20,295 nt of DNA, taken from positions 1 through 20,295 of the IMG/VR virus record IMGVR_UViG_3300010293_000662; one strand, given 5' to 3'. Both the position numbers and the translations under genes were made by a program. This DNA comes from a virus. Below are positions 17,801 through 20,295 of the stretch, in pieces (within the stretch, counting starts at the first letter, position 1; each line of letters starts with the position of its first letter). Below the pieces are notes generated by a model. The model saw nothing but the letters and a program-made list of their open reading frames with translations. It had not been told where the DNA came from and ran no database searches.

Positions 17801-18142
17801 GACGTTCCTGTGCTGAACCGTCTGTATAGACAGATGTATAAAGCCAATGACGCTCAGAAGTATTACGACCTTCAGCGCAGGGCAAAGGACTTCAAACACT
17901 TCAAGAAAATCTATAAGGAAAACAACGACCCACGTTATCAGGAGCTTATACAGAATCAATCCCTTGTACGTGAGATGAACTTTGTCGAATCCATGCGTAA
18001 GAGGGTGAAGGACTTTGACGAAAGGATTGAAAAAGCCGAAGGTGACTGGAAGAAGGTCAGAGAGATCGGTAAAGAGAAAGAGGAATTTATTCTCAGGGAG
18101 TTAAAAAGGTTAGACGAGTTAAGCAACAATAACAACGATTAA
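2813..18142 (+). CDS. Giant phage polyvalent protein, 5109 aa, multi-enzyme
   Basis: One uninterrupted frame of 15.3 kb. Approximate domain order by residue: helical N-terminus with apolar segments at 261-312 and 446-460; SH3-like stretches near 485-540 and 971-1020 around a Glu/Gln/Thr-rich region (735-970); unknown helical domain 1060-1230; coiled coil 1290-1400; pyrophosphatase-like 1433-1613; helical linker 1640-1770; LPD1-type zincin 2056-2290; JAMM/RadC-like 2370-2510; conserved region of unknown function 2687-3270; zincin 3271-3640; third zincin-like 3660-3840; ADP-ribosyltransferase-like 3917-4108; unknown 4110-4530; LPD38-like with apolar helices 4530-4760; charged coiled coil 4980-5109. 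Known background: such polyvalent proteins occur in phages and conjugative elements and are thought to enter the host with the DNA. The gene starts 3 nt after the 442-aa gene and ends 5 nt before the portal. Both protein ends are Asn/Asp-rich. That the protein is packaged in the virion and ejected is inferred from the apolar N-terminus and its place beside the portal. Confidence 0.92.
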   Translation: MTNNDNDNNKVGNLQFRRIEDVYRKQADNDQPIQQQEAADDFDQELEDFYERLKKENPTLLPDDRKPKGFRNFSLSAVATEKALRSGAVKTAGEAVKEVTGQAADETFVENYPNEEDERQLETMKYKSDILNKHGQPLPGSNLTETLRQRASLKAPNNPEMYDSRIKELEKKAFDNRSVVNQPGIPQELRQRAAKEGDAQIAELQQLRHKKQLIEKYGDLDTAYNELYTRLRGENSIADKILAKADEIKASAPYYNPETTSGFLGSLVVSAVPSLAAIAATPFTAGTSLSMLPAALSIANIAALSSASAGIGMYEYEDYMKEKGLPTDRETMWKIGVLHGTFEAVAESLRLPRWLPKEAFINKMVKEAIERGGIEGVEQMLREYQQKTGQSIVKKFGKEMLKQGFEEGAEEMFTEAGQMISNTLYKDREDFASLGEIVSRLGQAGFGGFVMGAFLGMARVPSISYMQRKARDRQGFVMLGSLTDPDAPFPVVEIAGMKDGNAIVFTPTGQQQIIPVDQIDQTIQIDIADFKNYETNFQKDKGKAAEIAKEIENKQTEQDKLERVRILAKTFAHDSGKGYLYAEATGDAEQEFNIVSGKFTVDESGEAVIDDNETYYVRDRKTGKKSMRTGKQLDNVKYADMTPQDMEQMLLETLKAADPTATAKEESPELVKLQDKINTGLKKETIDEIIEVSNVETIGEGFVLITRTDPNTWEETVEQMSNDEVLDFFAEEIKAQQEFIRQKKEAQKVVNPVEAIPQTEETNEQQPQAEVITSAPQTEQKSQIPVTKNGEVDYDNINDPVLYAESLRQDFADEAPETIAAIIKGKKDKIKKITDISDIKKAKQKKKLQEEVKFLEQVQAQFSTQAEQETTLPPTGEQPVVDVGGVKSPDVSSDNQQLNNNNQNEQDVQDETAVRESEVQETDEEPATAGQESNEEPELAAGGGISDVQPTETGEQPASTGERVAETEQTTFKAGDKVTFDAPNGQAYQATIKEVLPTGNFAIETEDGQGWLGIKPEQVRRSVGETEGVNEGETEGEAQPDTQTTKQEAGQPKAKQPRRKASLSVNRNKALSVEAATAYDIALQFFIGGGRINTSVLQGLYGKKKYATAHEEKVFRNKVNEERKARISYTGNDGMTIDQIAHKLWDENTDMFPNLETSDYQTAIEDIIQKYKSPEKMATDLLEYQPESVEDELSRRQNEEGNYLMMREIEREHEAVLQELQELYDAGFLPTNEQIILLFLDDQITINNEQPTELPQSDTGTGETDRGTSEDDRRGQIDGDEKDAGSSQAQPEKSRQERITESVAKVESLKQRLFQERTKLEKQKKAYDISKPNAQTGMFGGFVTASDIIDFGDGAELAKTLDDTKRRVSALEQELKDEQDKLSSLQTVTDNQMDLFGEEDVAPNLPVNDKPQPTASDMVFGEQPTEVDKAAAEVDTNPTEAQKEAGNYKKGHVKVQGFDVTIENPKGSTRSGVDKDGKAWSVEMQNHYGYFKRTEGKDGDQIDVFIGDSPTSEKIFVVDQVKPGEFERESITGELDPKKNSGVAGFNLVRKGKPVFDESKVMLGFNSAEEAKAAYMSNYDADWKGFGSITETTVEDFKKWLYDGARQRKPFAEYKDTPEPTSSQSTPVQETRTEEKGEQKQAWEMTREEYQQQSYENDKLVEITRSKRFWKAHLDDYSDKLKRGIWKNKKNEQGVDLEEFAERQVQNAQNNLERLNRGKLIDSELETINRVSFARHKGYIQQALSEGKPVPAEVLKDYPDLSKTDKSEIDNLSTYTTMEQSQQKIEDFGEKIEGARKDQIKKYFDKINLNGRILSVIFPKPDIKALLESGMSIKDVAGIKVAYEFAVSEKKRGEDVIKFYAAYAKNILAESINLEFKNNKRVFTEYGKSQLVLRTEAYQAVSKELGNEYLSLDLSKVRVHQLTDGEAKHMVSRGVTRQFRVQYYVNTPKYFDTQEQAIAEFVEQVKQNTTKDTVEYKRKISVYRARYTRKFMLGYQPKGKSFITLADDFSTAKDAFNHLEQNEADLHLALERVLAEQRQENKKPAVRLKFSNETARDRVGKDWRNGKPVGSKEFAETFGFRGVEFGNWVNQQERQVFMNNSYDSFMDLAQLLNIPPKAISLGGKLGITFGSRGSGKAAAHYEPGRRIINLTKTQGLGSLAHEWYHAIDNYFADFGVKAENMLSATAGEYTSQTRDEVKKAFDNLYKTLNTGLYKLRSVYLDDSGNKRYFSLPHEMAARAFENYTLTRLNESGQINDFIVNYTSNEDWNGEPSKYPFPIGQESATINEAFQQLFDVLETKTDENNVSLLYEPLTSYNIYEKDEIEKAFGTEERKREAVEEISNLLRESEYLYSGRGESSLPDKVKPRTVVDGFQESGYIDVVGQKIETPQDLADLFAIHRSPYIEKYHVIFVKNGVIIGSTATTLNRIDAARTFEMDEIDRLYRSYGADGMYFLHNHPSGNHRVSAQDIYATFGQYEQFVQNGINLIGHVVIDTDRFSYIDTSKPLSGNYKDRVVLERYYVNEVDTFEYKNAVPKLFTEREDLKATNDPKGRIFEIAKALTGEKGYSAVVVYATSSLYVSAYDVVPYGSTVDDIKAIILNGINSNLGSRAFIVHDGSVKYNWGVLQGEVDDVVNTKTMESDYFLSGGNERKFEKDLIILWDERREYEKQPKTASDMVFGEDDIKPIQRPMFSLTTSPIGFFSPTEDALIRISQAKGTPEQMKAMLIKNGAKQAEMDWMGWDDYFVGNRKDIDPNLTLVGVNIKGTITKADIQQWIDQNKIDVQEVVKGKTEWVETKKGVWERKTDRETPTGRKAKSGKVVIKEIDGKYYTTPTTTKFTQIFNTLEEAQNHYDDIDGLSGDTKYSQYQKPGGENYKEVLLVMPVKGKTITIAEKEELENLQRRQNNEVDFPEKDLNRLKELMQKGRDSFDNKNQFKSSHFDEPNILAHVRFNERITSADGTPYTPPQRTLFIEEIQSDWAQKGKKEGFKLSEKEYESEWKKADLKYADFMQRMKDKYGENWDQELEKVEVEEEGRLLDAREDTKGGVIPSMPFKKTDQWVNLALRRMMRHAVENGFDRIAWTPGEVQAERYDLSKQVERLMFFKKKDGTYGGTAYERDGSVAMNFDGDANKLETIIGKEITQKIVEQSKEAGREYYLENQDLKVGGEGMKSFYDQIIPLAASKLGKPFGAKVEEIDIPLTKQYEVAKNTEDIKRFSKSGYSFTWNGGSITKQRAYEIIENGGQVEATPIQSTTVQSLPITESMRQSVMEKGVPLFQIIGEQGASNLDAAQEATTRMDNLKVAREMEEAGKDTKTIRLATGWERGADGKWRYETNDGQINTDALKELERNNNLSNQDVTFDLVTYKKENNGTYTIFMRKKGAESTRDFAHYRDLSEGELRSIIEDDAVVLRILNGEGDESMIGENLDDAKEIQVEFTTFITGAVPLTDIAIDTELFKAYPQLKDVVVRLNKSLGVDASYSVMSDGMKVISIGMVWNRTKSSIFHEIQHAIQEIEGFARGGNTRQFEIDNATKIVIDIFEQEGSKQKARDRIERLMKANNPEYMDRVLFILNSASENQLNQIIKDNKLSSQEKYRRLAGEVEARNIQSRLSLTPEQRRETLLAETEDVSREDQIFLYENSTAQSAVDYTSDNEKMAAIERLNSKSKSPVNTVIVKSQNQLPKAITDKVAPTSLIKGMMYGGTTYYVLDNILNATDAANLWIHEHGVHVGITRLIPDVKQRMEFFEKVVDDIGLDEIKKIVNPEVMKMPQHVIGEEYIAYLANKRISEQDLTEAESGVWQRFIDFVNRWLSKLMDANVRITEADIVRIAKAAIQKNFEDVSLDRDNPYTKTFLTGKAVDASVNRTRTAYDMITQEDKPAETQVYDVGMRFMATPLPPTVTVNGAERPTTNSKGLPIAQTEEGVRNFWKWFGDSKVVDEQGRPLVVYHGTPTGNFTVFKPLQFFSLKKEYADIYQSSSASSRNYNRPQVAPSTYEVYLKIEKPFDTRKSQVAKNIFNRFASHNNPVNYSYAQKLTDRGFPDWMELDNLVEFMDEMKVGRNFDGFILDEGSIGGYGNKVVWRGLSYVPRSNTQIKSATGNDGSFDGSNPDIRFSLKENTNPTISKQTQPVPIFNPDMPLHERFKNNRPAYWHELIADKWIRWAHLNNDIIRMGGFVPEWANVYLHATTVPSQNQAQMEQYDKKQWGSLMETIKETGLDLENLQKYMKAKHAPERNAKIRRDNPKAAPDTVYAGSLDNTPLTDEYAKKVSDMYEKVMGKAMVDKFWKAVNEATDFSLKLYVEGGFITKQDYDQMKAEYQFYVPLRGWKGDAMSDVFDYLHEDIDQPFQSPVKKAEGRTSEADDPLPYIKAMAYTAIMAKNKNGLKQKGLMLLRHNAKVPGFDQVMVLRKWLGIDTGQKDSDTGKPIYKEAFVQNGRVLAVEGYDTAKGDYVTTDMGSLEELKGTGILKLNENSAHYNRNTYHQAQQHEFEVWEKGVKHTIVMKADPNLAVVLGKGRDVGNQIVNSKRGQQMLDLTTKATRQLSTLLTSKNPAFIPVNFIRDISYATVAHGLKQDSSTLVFLSKIGDARGAIHRYMRDKTDPDNEIDKLYMRYKLLGGQTGFAFLNDLEVHRKRITKELKRLSGKNSIWDKAGQSIPIKAYSNTVEYLAVMSEDISRFATFLTSKQLGKSDTQAVNDAKNATVNFNQKGRIAPVLGMAYAFANAAIQGGVNISTLAYKNKSAFGKAATGFAVLGFMLAELMRFSLPDDDDYLQINEFLRDNYMVLPNPAWLFGKDKNKYITIPLPHGFRFFYSIGQATSDLVHGHTDPGAFGYGARIMENLVDSFSPWNLNIRSATKRDLGIKTVRPFVPTWGVPVYDLVVNEDFAGRRVYQEGFTPEIEKRTPASEKGLKSTNRTITGFAKALNKLGGGDENIPAGVWFDPETGELKKATLKYWMMNVNPAKIEHLIEGYTGGVGTFFNQSYKTLHNGVLVAVQDEPEVEFDAKDVPVLNRLYRQMYKANDAQKYYDLQRRAKDFKHFKKIYKENNDPRYQELIQNQSLVREMNFVESMRKRVKDFDERIEKAEGDWKKVREIGKEKEEFILRELKRLDELSNNNND
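3593..4192 (+). other. Apolar/helical delivery-like segment of the giant protein
   Basis: Residues 261-312 are a long apolar stretch (FLGSLVVSAVPSLAAIAATP, then Ala/Ser/Leu-rich sequence to SSASAGIGMYEY), long enough for one or two membrane passes. Residues 313-445 are amphipathic with repeated Glu-Gly pairs (EGVEQ, FEEGAEEMFTEAGQ). Residues 446-460 are Gly-rich and apolar (FGGFVMGAFLGMA). This arrangement resembles the N-termini of large ejected phage proteins. Membrane insertion is inferred. Confidence 0.5.
7109..7651 (+). other. Inorganic-pyrophosphatase-like domain (InPase of polyvalent proteins)
   Basis: Residues 1433-1613. The stretch NPTEAQKEAGNYKKGHV opens the domain. HYGYF starts at residue 1487 and DGDQIDVFIG spans 1498-1507. 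The latter fits the soluble inorganic pyrophosphatase signature (usually DGDPLDV), with Asp at 1498, 1500 and 1503 and Pro replaced by Gln. A pyrophosphatase-like domain is a known component of polyvalent proteins. Whether it hydrolyses pyrophosphate or another phosphate compound cannot be read from the sequence. Confidence 0.8.
8978..9682 (+). other. LPD1-type domain with HEWYH zinc-peptidase motif
   Basis: Residues 2056-2290. RVGKDWRNG, then TFGFRGVEFGNWVN, SLGGKLGITFGSRGSGKAAA and INLTKTQGLGSLAHEWYHAI are the hallmarks I associate with large polyvalent protein-associated domain 1. HEWYH lies at 2161-2165. Possible third ligands are E2234 or E2241 in PHEMAARAFENY. The HExxH motif is intact, so metallopeptidase activity is plausible. 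Confidence 0.8.
9920..10342 (+). other. JAMM/MPN (RadC-like) domain
   Basis: Residues 2370-2510. HNHPSG at 2454-2459 followed by S2464 and D2467 gives the JAMM metal-binding pattern HxHPSG-x4-SxxD. E2404 in PYIEKYHVIFV sits where the upstream catalytic Glu is expected in RadC-like proteins. All key residues are present. Known members cleave isopeptide bonds (JAB proteases) or are RadC proteins of uncertain function; the target here is unknown. A further alpha/beta stretch (2511-2670) follows. Confidence 0.82.
10871..12622 (+). other. Conserved polyvalent-protein region of unknown function
   Basis: Residues 2687-3270. It opens with RPMFSLTTSPIGFFSP and a helical part (TPEQMKAMLIKNGAKQAEMD). 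GGENYKEVLLVMP, FIEEIQSDWAQKG (2969-2981) and IAWTPGEVQAERYDL (3077-3091) follow. I recall these motifs as recurrent in phage polyvalent proteins but cannot give them a reliable name or activity. The conserved Glu, Asp, Trp, Gln and Arg positions look like an active site. The part between the EIQSDW and MPFKKTDQW motifs is AT-rich and poorly conserved in style. Confidence 0.6.
12623..13732 (+). other. Second zincin domain (HEIQH), probably LPD23-like
   Basis: Residues 3271-3640. ATGWERGADGKWRYE marks the N-terminal part. HEIQH is at 3501-3505 within FHEIQHAIQEIEGFARGG. E3596 or E3598 in LAGEVEARN is the likely third ligand. The name LPD23 is from memory and should be checked. All zinc-binding residues are in place. 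The segment between HExxH and GEVEAR is unusually AT-rich. Confidence 0.7.
13790..14332 (+). other. Third zincin-like domain (HEHGVH + EEYIAY)
   Basis: Residues 3660-3840. HEHGVH at 3718-3723 is an HExxxH pattern, one residue longer than the classic motif; a similar spacing is known in dipeptidyl peptidase III (HExxGH). GEEYIAY at 3769-3775 supplies candidate third ligands. I recall HE-x-GVH followed by EE-x-x-A-Y as recurrent in phage polyvalent and MuF-type proteins. Activity is plausible but unproven. Confidence 0.65.
14561..15136 (+). other. ADP-ribosyltransferase-like domain (ART of polyvalent proteins)
   Basis: Residues 3917-4108. GVRNFWKWFGDSKVVDEQGR leads into VVYHGTP (YHGT at 3941-3944), which matches the NAD-binding His/Tyr region of this family. 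FDGFILDEG and the end SNPDIRFSL (to 4108) are also typical. The middle (about 14690-14880) is AT-rich and probably an insert. If active, it would transfer ADP-ribose to a host target. Confidence 0.75.
16400..17092 (+). other. LPD38-like C-terminal region with apolar helices
   Basis: Residues 4530-4760. NPAFIPVNFIRDI near 4542, then LLGGQTGFAF, NFNQKGR near 4696 and AYAFANAAIQGG match the pattern I associate with LPD38, a domain usually near the C-terminus of phage polyvalent proteins. Apolar stretches at about 4700-4715 and 4735-4748 (GFAVLGFMLAELM) could touch membrane or bury in the particle. The role of the domain is unknown; the C-terminal location next to the portal gene is consistent with a packaging or docking part. 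Confidence 0.65.
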
Positions 18143-18147
18143 ACTAT

Positions 18148-20202
18148 ATGGAAACACAGAACGCCTCCAACATCAACTACAAGCTCTATAAGATGAGCCG
18201 TCTTGCACCTGCAAAGGTGAAAAAGGAAGTAAACAAAATCGCTTCTATCACGGATGAGATGCCTACAATAAAGATACAGTCAAACGAGGAGGAGCGGGAT
18301 AACCACGACCTTATGAGGGTAGCATTCGACTATTGGAGTTCACTCCGTGACGTGCGTGACCGTTCTATCCGTACCTATAAGTACCTCACATCAGACCAAT
18401 GGCATGAGCGTATAAACGACCCGTTGAATGACGGTGATACCATCACTGAAAAGGAAAACATCACAAGGAGAGGAAGACCGGCTATACAGAATAATATAAT
18501 GGCACAGATCAGAAACAACCTTGTAGGTAGGTTTATGAGTAACAAGATGAAACCACTTGTTATTGCCAGAGGCAAAGCAAACACCAAAAAATCAGAGATG
18601 ATGACAAACGCTTTGCGCCATGTTCACAGCCTCAACGCCATGCACTTGCTCTATGCACAGAACTTTGACAATATGGCTATATCCGGCTTGCCTATCAGTA
18701 AGGTAGGTTATCAATGGATGCCAGAGCGCAACACCTTTGATGTGTTTATCCAAAACATAAACCTATATAACTTCTTCTTCAACACCGACATTCAGGATAT
18801 ACGACACACTGACTTGCGGCTTGTTGGTGAACTGCTTGACACCACCCTTGACGAAATCATCAGTGTGTTTGCCAGAAACGAAGCCGACAAGACATTGATC
18901 GAAAGTTGGTATCCCACAACAGGAGGTTTGCGCAATGGAGTTATTGACAATTCAGGATTGAATAAAAGCCAGATCGAAAACATTGACTTCTATCAGTCCA
19001 CCGATACCGTGAAAGCCCGTGTTATTGTGATATGGTATAAAAAGTCAGAATGGAGGACGCGTGTGCATGACTACCTCACAGGAGAGGATTATGTAAGCCC
19101 TAAGTCACTGGAAGAAGTCCAACAGGAAAACCTAAGACGTATAGCCGATGCAGCAGTACAAGGCATCCCACAAGAGGAAGTGCCACTCAAAGAGGCAAGC
19201 CGTATCTATGAAACATTCTGGTACTGCAAATACCTCACACCAAACGGGAAGTGCTTGTATGAAGGCGAAACCCCTTACTGGCACGAAAGCCATCCCTATG
19301 AGTTCTACACCTATCCACTTATAAACGGAGAGGTAAGAGGTGCATATGAAGACATCATTGAACAACAAAGGTATATCAACCGTCTAATCATCATGATTGA
19401 TGCTATGATGGGAACACTCACCAAAGGAACATTGCTTGTGCCGGAAGATTCTATACCGGATGATATGGACATAGACGACTTTGCCGAAGAATGGAGTAAG
19501 ATAGGAGGTGTCATCATGTTCAAAGCAAAGCCAGGCGCACCATTACCACAGCAGGTTCAAAGCAATATCAGCAACATTGGCGCAATGGATATGCTTGCCT
19601 TACAGATTAAGTTGATGCAGGAAATATCGGGTATAAACTATGCTATTCAGGGACAGAAAGCCACAGCCGGAACGCCTGCCAGTCTGTATGCTCAGGAAGC
19701 CATGAACTCGGCCGTAAACTCAAAGTATATCATGGACAGCTATGCAGAGTTTATGAAACGCCTTGACTACAAAGCATTGAAGGTAGCACACCAGTATTAT
19801 GAGGGTGAACGCCTGCTTGCTATTGCCGGAGACAGTTATTCAGATACAGCAAGGATATACAACGCAGCAGATGTTCAGGGGTTTGACTTTGAGTATGAGT
19901 TAACCCAATCCACCGACACGCCTACTTTCAGGCAGATCACAGACGACATATTGTTGAAGTTCTTGGAGATGCAGGCTATTGACCTTGAAACCTACCTCGA
20001 ACACTCTACCATGCCTTTTGCACAAGGGTTGCTCGATACCATAAAGACAAAGAGAGAACAGATGATGCAGCAGCAGGCAGGTATGGCGCAAGGAGCAGGA
20101 GGAGGTCAGTTACCTCCCGAAGTGATGAGTATCCAGCAACCGGAGTTTAGCCCTGACGCAAGAAATGTTATCAACAAAATGATGGAAAGGGAAGTTGTGT
20201 AG
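18148..20202 (+). CDS. Portal protein (P22-like)
   Basis: 684 aa, close to the size of P22 portal (725 aa). The portal is the dodecameric ring at one capsid vertex through which DNA is packaged and ejected. Supporting features are an N-terminal helical region (DYWSSLRDVRDRSIRTYKYL), the RRGRPAIQNNIMAQIRNNLV stretch typical of phage portals, a central mixed region with YHPLxNG-like YEFYTYPLINGEVRGAY, and SGINYAIQGQKATAG beginning near 494 followed by the long helix with SLYAQEAMNSAVNS. The C-terminus is Gln/Gly-rich (641-653) before a short tail. The gene begins 5 nt after the giant gene stop without a Shine-Dalgarno sequence, so coupling or a leaderless-like AT-rich start context is likely. 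The assignment comes from remembered family resemblance. The nearby location of ejection-like proteins fits a short-tailed phage. Confidence 0.82.
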   Translation: METQNASNINYKLYKMSRLAPAKVKKEVNKIASITDEMPTIKIQSNEEERDNHDLMRVAFDYWSSLRDVRDRSIRTYKYLTSDQWHERINDPLNDGDTITEKENITRRGRPAIQNNIMAQIRNNLVGRFMSNKMKPLVIARGKANTKKSEMMTNALRHVHSLNAMHLLYAQNFDNMAISGLPISKVGYQWMPERNTFDVFIQNINLYNFFFNTDIQDIRHTDLRLVGELLDTTLDEIISVFARNEADKTLIESWYPTTGGLRNGVIDNSGLNKSQIENIDFYQSTDTVKARVIVIWYKKSEWRTRVHDYLTGEDYVSPKSLEEVQQENLRRIADAAVQGIPQEEVPLKEASRIYETFWYCKYLTPNGKCLYEGETPYWHESHPYEFYTYPLINGEVRGAYEDIIEQQRYINRLIIMIDAMMGTLTKGTLLVPEDSIPDDMDIDDFAEEWSKIGGVIMFKAKPGAPLPQQVQSNISNIGAMDMLALQIKLMQEISGINYAIQGQKATAGTPASLYAQEAMNSAVNSKYIMDSYAEFMKRLDYKALKVAHQYYEGERLLAIAGDSYSDTARIYNAADVQGFDFEYELTQSTDTPTFRQITDDILLKFLEMQAIDLETYLEHSTMPFAQGLLDTIKTKREQMMQQQAGMAQGAGGGQLPPEVMSIQQPEFSPDARNVINKMMEREVV

Positions 20203-20211
20203 TATCTTTGC
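20203..20211 (+). promoter_or_regulatory. -7 promoter box right after the portal stop
   Basis: TATCTTTGC starts at the base after the TAG stop codon (20200-20202). It is identical to the box of the leftward promoter at 202-210. The -33 position is TGAT (20180-20183), a poor match. It probably starts transcription of the next rightward gene, which lies beyond the window. Confidence 0.5.
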
Positions 20212-20241
20212 AGCAAATCGTCCCGCGGCTTTGCTGTCGGG
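20211..20241. repeat. Competing short inverted repeats downstream of the portal
   Basis: CAGCAAA (20211-20217) pairs with TTTGCTG (20230-20236) around a 12-nt loop. CCCG (20222-20225) can instead pair with CGGG (20238-20241). The two overlap, so only one can form. There is no T run after either, so this is not a standard terminator; it would lie in the leader of a transcript from the box at 20203. Confidence 0.4.
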
Positions 20242-20246
20242 CGAGC

Positions 20247-20295
20247 TTTGTCAAACGAATTTGTCAAACGAATTTGTCAAACGAATTTGTCAAAC
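20247..20295 (+). repeat. 13-bp tandem repeat reaching the window edge
   Basis: TTTGTCAAACGAA occurs at 20247-20259, 20260-20272 and 20273-20285, with ten bases of a fourth copy at 20286-20295. All copies are identical. Each contains TTTG-T-CAAA, a near-palindrome with 4-bp arms. The array may continue beyond the window. Confidence 0.9.

Noticed and set aside
2813-18142. Giant frame as an artefact of fused genes or a missed stop
   Set aside because: The frame is open throughout, codon style is coding-like, and family motifs appear in the same frame from residue 1433 to 4760, so a chimera would need many in-frame joins.
20247-20295. CRISPR-like repeat array
   Set aside because: The units are only 13 bp, directly adjacent and without spacers.

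Overview
The window looks like part of the virion-protein region of a double-stranded DNA phage, probably short-tailed, of a Bacteroidetes host. Three things point to that host. There are three good matches to the Bacteroidetes -7 promoter box TAnnTTTGC (202-210 minus, 401-409 plus, 20203-20211 plus). None of the starts I judge real has a clear Shine-Dalgarno sequence. The AT-rich spacers also fit. A recognisable portal protein supports the phage assignment. No tRNA, rRNA, CRISPR array, integrase or transposase was seen.

Layout: (1) 1-179 is the 5' end of a minus-strand gene running off the left edge. (2) 180-432 is a divergent intergenic region with a promoter candidate for each side and a perfect 9-bp hairpin between them. 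(3) 433-942 encodes a small, mostly helical protein with hydrophobic ends. (4) 943-1480 is a 538-bp spacer that I judge non-coding. It is dense with repeats, including two clusters of GGGTGTA motifs spaced exactly 11 bp apart. (5) 1481-2809 encodes a 442-aa coiled-coil protein of unknown family. (6) 2813-18142 is one uninterrupted gene for a 5109-aa protein (roughly 580 kDa). (7) 18148-20202 encodes the portal protein. (8) 20203-20295 holds a promoter-like box directly after the portal stop codon, a small hairpin, and a 13-bp tandem repeat that reaches the window edge.

The centrepiece is the 5109-aa gene, a phage 'polyvalent protein' of extreme size. Reading N to C it shows: a helical region with hydrophobic segments; SH3-like and low-complexity stretches; an inorganic-pyrophosphatase-like domain (DGDQIDV); an LPD1-type zincin domain (HEWYH); a JAMM/RadC-like domain (HNHPSG..S..D); a large conserved region of unknown function; a second zincin (HEIQH); a third zincin-like domain (HEHGVH plus EEYIAY); an ADP-ribosyltransferase-like domain (YHGT); and an LPD38-like region with hydrophobic helices followed by a charged C-terminal coiled coil.

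The three genes ahead of the portal (169, 442 and 5109 aa) resemble in size trend and general features the T7 internal ejection proteins gp14-gp15-gp16. My inference is that they form an ejected set whose largest member delivers several enzyme-like modules into the host at infection. The spacing between genes 442, 5109 and portal is 3 and 5 nt, so they are probably co-transcribed.
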